This document shows positions 11,396 through 23,689 of a stretch of 64,000 nt of DNA, one piece after another. Positions within the stretch are counted from its first letter, which is position 1; every line of letters begins with the position of its first letter. The translations under genes and the position numbers were made by a program. The stretch lies in NCBI GenBank assembly GCA_022036555.1, contig CM039126.1, forward strand, positions 34,300,228 to 34,364,227. Reading direction: 5' to 3'. Under the pieces are notes generated by a model. That model was not told where the DNA came from, made no database searches, and worked only from the letters and a program-made list of their open reading frames with translations. This DNA comes from Microstegium vimineum (lineage: Eukaryota > Streptophyta > Magnoliopsida > Poales > Poaceae).

Positions 11396-12037
11396 CAACT
11401 TCTTTATTAAGATTTCCCCCCTATAATTCCCCCCTAGTCAAAGATTAAAACCCAAGTGCAATAGGATATAGAGAAATTAAATTTTTGAATAGAGGAAGTG
11501 GTTTTTTTTAAAATTTTTAAATTTTTTTCCCCAAAAAAGGATTTTAAAAAGGGAATATTTAAAAAAAGGGCGCTTGAAAAATGCTCCCAAAGACAATAAC
11601 AAGCCAAAAACCCTCTAGTGCCACAAATTTTTGGGGGACCGGCAAAAGATATTTCCCGGCCCCGATGGTTTTGCCCACTTGCTATGAGGACAAGGGAAAC
11701 AACCACTCCCCAAAATTGGGTTTTAGGGGGGTAGATCAAATAGATCGGTCCTTTTCATATATGATATTTTTCGGGAGATCTATTTTTCGATCAGATTCCA
11801 CAATTATTAGGCCCGTTAATTGATCTTCGGAAAAAACAGATATCACCCGACAAACAACTATTCCTACCCAATATTAAAACCCTGGTCAACTAAAAACCTT
11901 ATGCATGTTATTGTTTCACCCTTCCCCCCATACAAACTCTCTTTGTAAAATTCATTTTCCCCATTTTTTACCTAAATTTTTAAAAAACTTTTAAAACTTC
12001 AACACATTGAAACAACAAAATTTTTTGTCATGTCTCT
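11396..12037. other. Error-rich contig end, equivalent to 37,787-38,392
   Basis: The order of words follows 37,787-38,392 closely, but many short mixed words are replaced by runs of A, C, G or T. Examples are AAGATTTCCCCCCTATAATT here against AAGATTTCTATCTATAATT there. The last bases, GTCATGTCTCT, match 38,382-38,392. I read this as the unpolished end of the left contig. Any frame here is artefactual. Confidence 0.85.
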
Positions 12038-12137
12038 NNNNNNNNNNNNNNNNNNNNNNNNNNNNNNNNNNNNNNNNNNNNNNNNNNNNNNNNNNNNNNN
12101 NNNNNNNNNNNNNNNNNNNNNNNNNNNNNNNNNNNNN
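12038..12137. other. Assembly gap, exactly 100 N
   Basis: The run of N is exactly 100 bases, a standard placeholder for a gap of unknown size. The flanking contigs overlap in content (1-12,037 against about 27,759-38,392), so the true gap is probably negative. Confidence 0.98.
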
Positions 12138-12178
12138 CACTTTCCCAAAAAAAATAAGATCTAAAAAAACCCCTTTTT

Positions 12179-12520
12179 TTAAAAACCCCCCTCTAGGATT
12201 TCAAAAAAGACATAAATGAACTTTGGGGTAAAATTACTTAGAACCAATTTAATGAGAATAGTCTTCCCCCCAACGGATAACATTTTACTCTTCCAACCAC
12301 GAGTTTTTTTTGGGAAATCTTTCTTCAACATGCTTCCAGTTTTTATTAAATTTAATTTTCGAGGGTGCATAAAATTCCAATATAACCCAAAAAGGGAAAA
12401 TGGCCCACGTACACCCAAAAAATTTTGGGGTATATTCATATTGTTTATCATTAGCTGCTCCAAAACAAAAACAATTCGTTTTTTTATAAAAATTTGTTTT
12501 TGGAGTCCTGAAATTCCCAA
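12179..12520 (-). pseudogene. LINE (L1-type) reverse transcriptase C-terminal fragment
   Basis: The - strand frame contains GWKSKMLSVGGKTILIKLVL followed by SNFTPKFIYVFFEIL. This is close to the conserved plant LINE segment after the RT catalytic core, in which W-K..LS.GG...LI..VL is followed by S..P.Y....F..P. Only the C-terminal side of the RT domain is visible, there is no catalytic YADD, and the region lies in error-rich sequence directly right of the gap. It is a fragment; truncation may be biological or due to the contig edge. Confidence 0.5.
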
Positions 12521-15500
12521 AAAAGCACAAATAAGACTTCATGTTTCTGGCCTTCTCTAATCATTTTCCAAAAAGATAAAGTGTCACCCGCGACCGAAGG
12601 ACTTAAACCCTCAATCTAAAAAATTGGGGAACACCCGGATTTGTTCACCCTCCTTGTAATAAAAATTGCCAACAAATCAACCACAAAAATTAAAGGGCAT
12701 AAGAAAAAATGCAATAATTCTTATTTTTAAGTTGAAAAATAATCTTTAATTTAACAAAATTTGTAAAAAAAACATTAACATTTTCAATATAGAATAAAGT
12801 TCATTAGATTAATTTGTAAATTTATTGGGAGATATAAAAATTAAATTTTTTTGGGAAAATTTGGCAGAAGTCAACTATGTTAAATGTTGATTGCTTTTTA
12901 ACCTTTTGTGTCAAATTGAAATTTTCTCAGTATTGAAAAATAGCTTTGTAAGGGTATAAAATTTTGTCTGTTGCAACGGTAATATAACTGGTATAATAAC
13001 TTTCCTTTTTAAACCATTTCGATTGCAAATCGTCCCTAAGGGTTTAACTTGGGGGTATTTGCAAATGCAAAAATTTAAGCTTGTAATTTTTTTTGGAAAT
13101 TAAATTAATCCACAGACCAAAACTGAAAGCTTTAGCGATCCCCACATACCCATCTCCAAAACAACCCCAAAACGGGAGATGACCGTACCTCCCCAAAATC
13201 CATATTTTTTTTCTTTTACTTTTTTGAGGGGAAACGAAAATCCAAAAGAAAAAGGGGTGCATTTCACTGTCCCCAAAAAAATTGATGATAAAAACCTACT
13301 CGGAGCCCCTTTTCCCCCCAAAATATTCTAAACGGGCTTTTCTAATTTGCTCACTTGGGGGTCTCGATATTTTTATCTTTTTGGGCAGAAGCATATAAAA
13401 CAAAATGTGCAGAACACACTTGCTTTAAAGGGGGTTCCAACTTGGGTGGGGCCTAAAAGAAGAGCACAAAACAAAAACCTCGAAGGTTTGGGGAACTTAT
13501 TTTTATCATAAAACAGGGGCCATGTAAGATTTTTTTTTTTTTTTGCAAAGAAATGTCAGTAGTTCCTCCCAAAGACGATGGTTCATATAAAACCCAAAAC
13601 CTAATTTTCTCGGGGGCAATAAGTACAAGTTAAAGAAATAATACATTTTTAAAGAATCCCAAAAGCGCAAATTACATACAATCAAATAATTTGATCTGAA
13701 GCATATGGGGCAAGTACTCTGGGTGGGGGATTCAGATGACAAATGGGCGGGACGGTTTGGCATAGCCGGGCCCCTGTGCTAGGCAGGGCCCCAAAGGGGG
13801 CATGGCACGACCAGGCTCATCGTGCCGCCATAGTTTTTTTTAGCGCGCCTAGGATAGCCCCCCGGGCCTTTTCCCCCTGCCATCTAAAAACCCCCGGGGC
13901 CCCAAAATAAAACATCGGTCTAGCTAGACATGAATCTGAAAAAGAGGGGGGGGGGGGAATTGTTACCCCTTTGGGGCCCGCCCGGGGGGCCCCCGGGGAC
14001 GTAGAACACGCAAGCAAAGTATGTGGGGGGAAAACCCCGGGAGGAAAAACCCCCAGCCTTCAAAATTTTTAAATTTCAAATAACGTCCTCCGGGAAAAGC
14101 CTACGCGTGCCACTTAAGTGTTATTACAGATCGGGGCCCTTCCCCCACATGTCATGCAAACTTTAAAAACACCACACACTGATATCTAAAACCCCCTTCG
14201 GAATGCCTTTCTTCCCTTTTCCCCTTCGTCACCTCTGAAAAACCCCCGGGTACACTCCCTCCCCCCTTGAGTGCCGCTTGCCCCCCAAACCCGGCCCCGG
14301 GGAAGCGTGCTTGAAAACATGGTCCCCGGGGGGCTGAAGTCGCCGGTTTAACCCCCGCCCGGTTAGTGCACCTTTTTGGGGGAAAGCTTGTTTAAACCCT
14401 TTTTTGACCCAGCGCGATCGACGTTTTCAGGCCGGGGGTTTCCCCGTTTTGAATCGTGGCACCGGGAAAAGGGGGGAAAATGATAGATCCCTGAAAGGGT
14501 TTTTTGCAGGAATGTAAGACTGGGGGGAGAAACACCGGTAAAATTGAGAGGGAAAACAAAAATGTACCAATGCGTGTCCCCCCGATAGGGACCAAAGGGT
14601 TTGTGGGGAAAGGGGAAAAGGACATTAGCCCGATATTGTGTGTAGGGGTTTTATTTGGGGGGTATTGATCACCATCAAATGAGGTCTTGCCTTTTTTTTT
14701 TGGCCTTGGGGTTCATCGTTTGAGCAAAGGGAAATTTTTTTTCATTCCTCGAGGGAGTTCCGGTTTTTTGAATAACTTCCCCCACTGTGGGGCTGAAACC
14801 CAGGGGAAAAACAGGAAGGGGCCCCCAAAGTTTTTTCTTTCCAACGGGGGTTTGAAGGTCGAAACCCCAAGGGAGTGTGAAAGGGGGAGTTTCCCCCAAT
14901 ACCAGGGGAAAACCAATTTTTTCCATTAGGGGGGAATCTTGGGGTTTTAAAGGGGGGTACTCCCCCAACATTGGTTGACGCCTGGGGTTTTTTCCCCCCG
15001 TTGGGGGGGATCCCCTTTTTGGGGGGGAGTTTCCTTTTTCCCTTTTTAAAAAAATTTTTTAAAAGGGGCTAAAAATATTTTGGGGGGGCAGTGACGTTTT
15101 GGGAATGGAAAAAAATGAGATTTTACCACAGTGTCCGAACAACGAGAAAATTTTGCTGGAAAAAAAGGGGTTTTTACGGGGAAAAAGGGGGTTTTCTTGG
15201 GGTTGATAAAACCCCACTGGGGTGGGAATGAACCCCCTTTTTTGGGGGGAGGTCCTAAAAGAAACCATGATAAGCCCGCCCCCCCCTGGGGTTGGGAAAA
15301 GGCTGAAAGGGGCCCGGGGGGTAGTTATGCTTGCATCTGGTAACTTTAGCTTTTTAAAAAAATTTTCCACAAACCTTTTCACCCTTCCTTTTAAAAAGTT
15401 CTTAATCTGAAGTTTCCTTTTCCAGAGTGCCCCCCAGGCATAGATTAGGAACAAAGTTTTGGGGTTTTAAAGGGGAAGTTGTATATCCAAAGGGGCAGGT

Positions 15501-16386
15501 ATCGATGGCCCCCGGTTTCCCAAATTTTACCCAAACTTTGGTTTTAGATAGCCAACCCTTTTTATTTCGACTTGTTTCTTATGTAGAATTTAGTACCCCC
15601 AAAACCAAGTTTGGTTTTTTCTGCAGAAAAGGGAAAACCTTTAGGGACAACTCGGATAGGCCCTCACTTTTAATTTTTTTTCCCCCCCTTTTGTAAAATG
15701 GGGATTTTAAATTTAAAAACCCCAAAACCTTTCATGTTTTCCCCATCCTGTTTTAAAGTTCTGCCTTTAAAATGGGCAAGGTTTTTGGGGTCATAATATG
15801 AGAACCCCTTTTTAAAAATTTAATGCCCTCCATTCTAACACCATAATTATGCCGGGAACTTTTTTCAAAATTTATAGGTTTTGTCTTTTCCCCCCAAAAT
15901 TTTTGAAAGGGGTAAGCAAGGGCCCGCCCTTTGGGTTGCATGAGGCCCTGCCCCTATCCCACCATGAAAAGCATCATTTTCGACGGGTAAAAAAGCCGGG
16001 AATTGTACCCCCAAAAAAGGGGAGTCTGGTATGGTTTCTTTCATTTGGGAAAAAACTTTTTGGGATTTGCTTTAGCCCTTTTGGGTTTTTTTCAACCCTC
16101 AATTGAGTCAAGGTTTTTGGGCCCCTTTTCCAAAAATTTAAAAAAATTTTTGCTTTGTACCGGGAAGGGGCCGGGGGAATTTTTTGACCTCATCATAGAT
16201 GGGGGGGAAGCCTAGGGGGGGGCGGGGTTTTTTGGGGGTCGTGGAGACCCTGAGGCAAAATAATGGGGCCCCCAATACTAAAAAGGGGGGTTAAAAAAGG
16301 GAGATTTGGCTCTTTCAGGAAAAAGAGCTTGTCTTTTCATTGGGCACCTGACTAAGATAGCAAGGGGGTCTTCCAATGTGGCACTT

Positions 16387-16917
16387 TTAAAAATGATACC
16401 AATCGGAGGAAACAAAAAAACAAATTCCGAGAAATTTGGGGGTGTGATTCTTAAACAAAAAGGGGGGGTCATGGGCCCAAAAAAGCATGACCTTAACGGT
16501 TTTTTCCCTTTTGGGGGTCTTGAATGTTGTCTTATCTAAAAGGGGAAGCATTTTTATTGGTGGTAATCCCCCTCTTCCCCCCAAAAGGAAATATTTGAAC
16601 CCCGAGAGTTCATCCAAAATTTCCTCTATGAAAGGCATGGGAAAACCCATTTTTTGATATGAATCATTTTTTTTTCGGGAGTCCACAAAAAATCGCCAAG
16701 CCCATTTTTTTTTGTACCCAAAAGAACGGGAGGAAAAAGGGGGTTGGCTATTTAGGGGCCATTTTGGGGGGGTTTTGAACCTATTTCTAAATTTTGTTTT
16801 GTGAAGGGGGAGTAATAAAAGGTTGGAGTTGATTGGTATAATAGGGGAAAAAGGGGGAAAGGCAGGCCTAAGTTTTTGCGGGGGGTTTTTTTTGGATTTT
16901 GGGAAAAATATCCTCAA
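16387..16917 (-). pseudogene. Ty3/gypsy reverse transcriptase fragment in error-rich sequence
   Basis: Within the - strand translation, WRFFVDSRKKND followed by FPMPFIEEILDELSG and KYFLLG matches the conserved RT block of Ty3/gypsy elements (W R.CVDYR.LN...., FP.P.I...LDEL.G..YFS.LD). The catalytic aspartates are not readable. Downstream on the - strand (about 15,850-15,950) a word like LAYPFQ resembles the RNase H entry. The frame is shifted repeatedly by homopolymer errors, so no extent of the gene can be given. The element would be on the - strand, opposite to the Sirevirus next to it. Confidence 0.55.
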
Positions 16918-19900
16918 AGGTTGGGGTTACTGTAGGGGGGGGAATTGGGTTTGGTGTTGTTGGAATTGGGGGAAAGGGAAACAGGGGTGGGCCATTAGAA
17001 AAAAACCCCAAGTCATTCCCTTTTTAATTGAAATTTTGGGGGGAGGGTATACGGATTGGGGGTATTGATCCTGTAAACCCGGGGGCTTAACAATTTTTTT
17101 TCAAAAAATTTTTTGTTTGTTGTTCCCCCAATTCCCCCATTGCATTGGCTTGATTTTTGGGAACCCCCAAAAAAAAACCCAAAAAGGGGATCAAGGGGCA
17201 AAGTCCCCCACCTTTTCTGTGATAATTTTTGGGGGGGGGGATACCCCTAAGGGGGGGAACGGGGTTATCAAAATTTGCCCCCCCTTTGGGGTAATTTGGG
17301 CTTTTGGGGGAAAACAGGGGGTTAGTGGGTAAGGGCCCCAAAACAAAAAAAACGTAATCAAAACATAGAATCCCCCTTTTTCTATGAGGTAGCATCCCCT
17401 TTCCTTTAAATTTGCATTAGTCTATCGTTGGTTTTGGGGATTACTGGGGAAACTTTTAAAGAATTGCTAAATTTTTTCCTGAAAATTTCCCCTGCTGCTT
17501 TTAAAATTTAAAAATCCCTCGAAATTTTTATCAAGGTTTTTTCCCCCAAAAACCCGGCATTCATCTGGGCTTGTTTTCTTTTTGGGACAACCCCAAAAAC
17601 CCGGGGGTTTTTTTTTTCCAAACTAAAGCATTAAACCTTTGGGGCCCCTTTGGGTTCTGGGGGCGTCTTCCCCCCCCAATGGGAGGGACTTTGTGGTGGG
17701 GTTATTTCAGGGGGGGGCCCCAAAAACGCTCAGGTTAATGGGGCTTTTTGGGTCCTACCTTTGGGGCTTTTCCCGTACCCCCTATTGAATTTTAGAAAAG
17801 GTAATCCCCTTTTTGATATTTGGGGGGAAATTGGCCCCCTGTGCCAAAATGTTTTCCCTTTAGGGGCCCAGGGGTTCTTGGGTAAGAAAACATCATTTGT
17901 ATTTCTTTGGGGGGAAAAAATTTAAATTTTCAATTTTTTTGGGAAAGGGGGTAGTGGGGCCCCCCAGGGGTTTTTTTCCTAATTCTAATAATTCATTATT
18001 TCCAACCTGGGGGCACGGGTGCCCAAATTCCCCCCTCCACTGCCTGACAAAACTTTTTCCCAAATTTGGGGCCCCTTTTGGTTTTTTCTTGTAGGCCCTG
18101 CCCCCTTTTTAGATTTCCCTAAAAGGAGTGTGGCAGTTTACCCAATCCCTTTTAGGTCAAAGTAGCTTAAGCTTTTTTTTTCCCAAATTTTTGGGGCTTG
18201 CCATTTAAATGGGGAAAACCCCCCTTTTTGGGGAAAGGGTTTTGGGGGGGAAAAGGGGTTTTTGGGGGTTTTTTTAAAATGCTGGCTTTGGGCTCGAGAT
18301 TTTCGGGGAGGGGAAAGGCCTTTGGGCCCGGGGCAAACATTCAAAAAGGGGTTTTTCCCCAAATAGGGCCGACACACTACAAGGAGTCATCAATTTTGGG
18401 CAGGGGCCTTTTTTTTGCTGAAAGGGGAGACTCCCCGCCTTGGGGTTTCCCTTTTGTCATCAAACTCTGATCGGGGTATGATCCATTGCTGCTCCTGGGA
18501 AACTCCAACTGTGTTTTGGTTGTTCTTTATCGGATACTTTTTTATCGGGGGAACCCCAGTCAAAAATTTTTCCCTACTTGATCCCATCGGTTCTTTCCTC
18601 TTTGCTCTTGGGCGGGGGCCCCAAAACATAAAATTTGGGGTGGATGGCTTTGTGGACCCTGTGATGTCAGAATCCCAATCAAACAAGTGTGAAAAGGGGC
18701 TCGGTTTTCCCTTCCCCCCACCAGTGGGTAACCGATCCCCCCGGGCCCGGAAGGAAGGGGGAACCGGGGAATTTTACCCCAAGAAAAAGCCTCGCCCCCC
18801 AATTCTGGGGGCATTTTCCCCGCCAAATTCTCCGCCCAAAGTGAATAGCTTGACAGGGGAATTTTTTTCAAAAACATCCCTTTTCAACCTCGTCCCCTAT
18901 TCAATTGGGGGTAAAAGGGGAAAAGAAAGGGGTCTTGGGGGTCACTGGGGGGTTATGCGCCGTGGGAGGGTCTCCCCTCAAATTTTGGGGGACCCGGGGG
19001 TGGGTTGTGGAAGTAGGGAAGCATCACTCGTCGCTTTTTTGGGGGGGGGGAAGACCTCGCTGGGGAAATTTTGGGGCGATCCCCGACCAGGGGGCCCACA
19101 GATCCCCGGGTTTTCGCACTGGCCAAATTTTGGGGAAAAAAAACCACCCCGCAGGATTTACAACCCTCGAAAGCAACCCGGGCGATGAAGGGAAAGCGGT
19201 GGTGAGGTTGGCGGGGGTTTTTGGGGTTTTTTGGGGGGGGGAAAAGGGGGGTTTTTTTGGGTTTTCCCCGGGGGAGAGGCAGGGGGTTTTTCACAGCCAA
19301 GGAAAGGTAAGCCTTTTTACCACTTTTACCCCCTTCCCTTTGGGGGGAACGTCGACGTGAAAAAAGCAAGCGGGAGGGGGGGGCAAAAAGCCGGCGGGCA
19401 AGCCCTTACCTTTTGGAAAATTTATTGAAAAAAGGGCCCCCCGGGAAACCTACAGCGGCTCATTAAAGTGCTTAGTTACGGGGGTGGCCTTTGGGGGCCC
19501 CAAAGTCAGCCCAAAATTAACACCGCACCAGGAATACTATCTACTTCGAAGGGGGCCCCCTTTTTTTTTTCCCCCCCTTTGCATCCTCCCGTAAACCCGG
19601 GGTGACAAAAAAGGGGGGCCCGGAGGGTTTTGGGAGCGGTGCCCCGGGGCACCCCAGGTGTTTGGGGCCCCGGGGCCAGGATCGCGGGCTGAGGCATCGG
19701 GGGCGAGAAAAGGGAGGGGGCATGCTAGGATAAGGACCGGGGGGGGAAGAACCCGCCCCCTCATTGCAGAGAAAAAAATCGGGACCTTTTTGGCCGCATG
19801 GGGTTTTTGGGCCCCTGGGGCTTCCCCGGGGGGAAAAACTGGCGTCGGGGCGAAAGGGGGATGGGGGGCACCGAAAACCCCCGGCCATTCACGCGCGAGG

Positions 19901-19943
19901 AGAAAGGGCGCACAAGGGGGGGGGGGTCCGGCTACGTGCTTTT

Positions 19944-19948
19944 AAGGG
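19944..19948. repeat. Target-site duplication AAGGG (left side of Sirevirus)
   Basis: AAGGG directly precedes the presumed LTR start (TAAAATCAGGGG here against TGAAGAATCATGG in the clean LTR). It equals the five bases after the clean 3' LTR (5,604-5,608). The surrounding sequence is error-rich, so the match could be partly luck. Confidence 0.45.
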
Positions 19949-21523
19949 TAAAATCAGGGGCCCCATTGGTTTTTTGATTTAAAGACAAGGGGGGGATTAT
20001 TTGACAACGTGTTTTTTCAAGCTATGGGTTTAAAATTTTTGTCATAGTGATCACCCGAAGGGGGTTTTATGGTCTCCTCAGCCCCCAAGATGAATATCAT
20101 TCGGATTAAAAGGGGACATGATAAGCCCCCAGAATAAAAAGGGGAAAATGTCTAAGGGATAAGGGACTTAAAAATAGATGGGGGTTCTCTTTTATCTTAA
20201 AACCTACTTTTTAAGGGGGGGGGAGTAGTACTTGACTTGGGGAAAACTTCAAGAATGGGGGGGGGTGCCACTTTTTTCCCTTTTTGCTCTAAAACAACCT
20301 AAAAGTTGACCGTAAGATAGCCTAAAAAACTTTTCCCTATTCATGCGACAAAAACGAATTGGGGCCTTTTTCTCGGGACGGACGCCCAAAAGGGGGGGTC
20401 GACGCTGTTTTCCCTCCGTCGGACAAGGGTCGGACCTGGGTGGGGTTTAAATCCACAGCCGTGGGGCCCCCCCCAGGGCCAGGGGTTTTTGGCTAAATTT
20501 TTTTGGGCCCGTGGGGTTTTGGGTCGGACGTTTTTAAAAGCCCCCAAGCGTCCTGACCTTCAAAGGGGTTTTTTTACCCAAAAACCAGATCCAGGGGGAC
20601 CGGGGAGCGCCCCCTGTCCCTGTACGGAGCGTCCGTCCGGGGGAAAACTTAGAACTAAACCGTTGGGGCAGGGGGTGGGGGGCCCCCGCCTGGGGTGGGG
20701 GCGTCCGTCGCCCAAAATTTTTTGTAAACTAGTCATTGGGGAAAAGCGACAGAGTGGTCCCCCAGCGAGGGGGCCAAACCATTCCCAAAATTAATTTCCC
20801 CGCCCGACCAGTTTTTTAGGGGGTTTTTATAGCCCCACACTCTCTCCCCCCTTTCCTTTTCTCATTTGAGGGTTTTGATTTTTTTGAGAATTTTTGGGGA
20901 AAAGAGAAGACCCTAAGTGAAGAGTGATTCTATTTCATCCACCCTCCCCTTTTTTCATCAAGATTCAAGTTGCATCCCTATTTTTGGGGAAACTTGATGA
21001 TCAAGCGAAATCGAAGCTTTTTACCCTTGGTGTTTTAAAAAAAACACCTAAGGGCCCCCCGGTGGGCTTGGGGAAGGTGATCGCCAGGGGTTTTTCCCCC
21101 GGGGCCCCTTTTTCCGATGTTATGATCGGTTGGGGCGATTCAAGCCAGTGGCGAAAAATCAGCCCGTAAGAGCACTCATCCCTTGGGGGGGTTGAGGGGG
21201 TTTTTAAAACCTTGGGGGGGCCCAAAAAAGGGGCCCGGGGGGGAGTGTCGACTCCTTGATCCTAAAAAAAAAAACATCGCCGTGTCAGGCATCTTTTTCC
21301 CCCTACTCTTTTTACCTATTACTTTCCGCATTTGGGCCTCTAAATTTTTCATACAAATTGGTGGGAAGTTTTCGCTTTCTATTGACTTGCACCACTTTCA
21401 GCTAACAACAAGGGGGGGGGCACCGGGGGGAAATTTTGGTTTTTTAAAAGGTTTAATTCTTTTTTAAAAAATTTTAAAAAAGGGCCAATTCCCCCCCCTT
21501 TTTTGGGGGCATCTTGACCTTTA
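19949..21523 (+). repeat. 5' LTR of the Sirevirus (error-rich)
   Basis: Recognisable shared words with the clean 3' LTR include GTCATAGTGATCA, CAGCCCCCAAGATGAATATC, CGGAGCGTCCGTC and GGTGATCGCC, in the same order. The end reads CATCTTGACCTTTA, against CATCTTGATCCTTTCA in the clean copy. Homopolymer errors prevent an identity estimate, so the LTRs cannot be used for dating. Confidence 0.7.
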
Positions 21524-21527
21524 AAAA

Positions 21528-21546
21528 TTTGGGTATAAAAACTTTT
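21528..21546 (+). promoter_or_regulatory. Primer-binding site, tRNA-iMet type (degraded by errors)
   Basis: Just after the LTR end the sequence TTTGGGTATAAAAACTT sits where TTGGTATCAGAGCTT is expected. The placement and the GGTAT core fit an initiator-methionine primer site; the rest is obscured by sequence errors. Confidence 0.35.
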
Positions 21547-21574
21547 TTGCTCAAAATTAGGTTCACCCCTAAGC

Positions 21575-23670
21575 AAGACCCCCCGGGGGGGATGCCCCAC
21601 CTCCCTTTTTCGGGGAAAACATTTCCCTTTTTTGGGGAAGTTCGTATGGAGGCCTATCTAGACCCTTTTTGTTTTTGGCGGAAAAAACCCGCCAAAAAGG
21701 GACACTTCTTTGCCAAAGGACCCCCAACTTTGATAAGCCAATGCCAAGGCGAAGAACTTTTTTTTTTCGGGGCATTTGCAAGTTTCCCTTCAACCAGTGC
21801 GTAATGCAAAGACCATTTGAGTTGTCCCCCCACTTTTTTTCCCCTTTTCCCAAGGCAAAAAAAAGTGGCGGGGGGAACGCTATCACTTGGCATGGCAACT
21901 CAATTCTTTTCCATGCATAAATTGAAAATGCAAATGAAATGTACTCACGTCTTAACATTTTGTGAAAATTGAAGGGCCGGGCTCAACCAAAGGCACCGGC
22001 CTTTTTGTGCCAAGATCCTTTGTTCTTCCCCATTGAAATAGCCACATCGTGGGGGTTTTTCACCAAGAGCTCTCCAGCGCACACCAACAAAAAATTTGGG
22101 GGAAGATCAATCCCAGGATGTACAAAAGAAATTTTGTGGGGGCTCTTCTTTCCCCCCCAAGGGAAAAAAAAAAAAGAAAAGGGGGGAAAAAGGATTTGGG
22201 GCCCCAAAGGGGACCCTTTGGGGGAAACAAGTTGCAAATTTTGTTTTGAAGTGCAAGTGTGAAGGGGGAAAAAAACCCCCCCGGGTCTCAGGGGGAAAAA
22301 AACAACTTAAAATGTGGAGCTGAAAAAGAAGGGGGTCAAGTTTTTACTCAAAGAAGAAAAAATTTTTTCACAACTTTTCAAAAACCCCCTTCCCCCAAAA
22401 TGGTTTTTTTACATTTGGGAAACTTGGACCTTCTCTTTCTTGCCCCAAAGAAGGGAAAAAAAGTACAAAAACAAAAAGAAAAAAAAAAAGTTAATAAAAA
22501 AGGGGGACAAAGATGATCAAGTGTGGACCCAAAAGGTAAAAGCCAAAAAGAATAAAAGAACTTCAACTTCCACAAGAAAAAAAAAAAAGGAAAAACCCCA
22601 AATCTTTTGGGGATTGCTCCCCCAAAAAAAAAAAGACAAAAGTGCTCACCCCGGGGATGAAAAGGGAAAAAAAAGGGGGGCCCCCCTTGGTATTGGGGGC
22701 ATCTACCCCACCCCCACCTCTTCATAAACTTCGGGTCATTTCCCCACAGACCATCCCCAGGGGAAAAAGGGGGGGAAAAAAATAAAAAAAGAGGAAAATT
22801 ATGTGGGGGTACCCCCTATAGGGTATGTGAGGGGGTTTTTTGGGCCCCCTTTCCCACGATAAACAATTTGATTTGAAAAAAAATACACAAGCTTATTAAA
22901 AATATAAAGCAAAAGTGAATCACTAGAGAAACCAAAAGATAACATCATGCTAAATTGGGTGACTTTTCAGTCTAAATGATTTTAAAAAACTTGAGAAAAA
23001 AACCCCCTTTTCTAGGGGCTAAGGGGGCTCAAAGCCTCACTCAAGCAAGTTAAAAAAAAAATATAAGCTTTAGAGGTCAACACAAGACTCCATAAAAGAT
23101 AAAAACTTGCTAAAAAGGGACTAAAAACCCAAATTGGGGAAGAACAGGTACATTTTTGGGTTTTAAAAAAAAAAATTTCTTACAAATGAACTTGTACACA
23201 TTTGCTACTAACCCGGTTGTTTTTGTCATATAAACTACTTTTTTTGGGGGCTTGTTAAAAAGTTGTATGAGCAAATGCTAATGCAAGGGCAAAAGTTTGG
23301 GCCGAAAAATTTATACCCTTTGGGAAAAGAGGCAAGAAAAACCAAGCTAAAGGGGGAAAAGTTAAAAAACCTCAAGGCAAAAAACCCCTTACTATCGTCG
23401 GCCCAAAAAAATGACAATATGCTATACCTTTATCAAAATTTTCCCCAAAAGGAAAATGCAAAGCTAAAGGGTTTTAAAAGATCAAGCTTGCAAGGGAATG
23501 GAGAATTTTCCCCCAAAGGGGGGAAACCCCCAAAATGGGGTCTTGAAAAACACTATATGAAGACCGGGCAATTCGGCAGGGGTTTTAAAAAAACCCCAAA
23601 ACATAAGGGGCCCAAGGGCAAAAAGAAGCTAAGAATACAAAGAAAAACCATGAGAAACAACTAAAAAAAC
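21575..23670 (+). pseudogene. Sirevirus gag region (error-rich)
   Basis: Near 21,590-21,660 the + strand frames give PHLPFSGKTFPFFGEVRMEA, clearly the N-terminal gag motif of Copia/Sirevirus elements (PP.F.G.N(F/Y)P.WK.RM.A.L). Further on, a Lys/Glu-rich translation around 22,310-22,730 and another around 23,263-23,664 (with QGQKFG and NDNMLYLYQNF) look like the charged, coiled-coil C-terminal gag part. No zinc knuckle could be read. The frame is repeatedly broken, most likely by assembly error, so this is not evidence of biological inactivation. Confidence 0.5.
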
Positions 23671-23689
23671 CCCGAACCCCCAAACCCAA

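Larger units (their letters stand above)
12138..19943. other. Error-rich DNA upstream of the Sirevirus, with buried retroelement fragments
   Basis: The whole stretch is dominated by homopolymer runs of 4-9 bases on both strands, which is unlike the clean parts of the window. Reading frames are numerous, short and overlapping on both strands, with Gly/Phe/Pro/Lys-rich translations typical of such errors. Only two pieces give recognisable protein similarity: a LINE reverse transcriptase at 12,179-12,520 and a Ty3/gypsy reverse transcriptase around 16,387-16,917. The remainder may be other parts of those elements but cannot be read. Confidence 0.75.
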
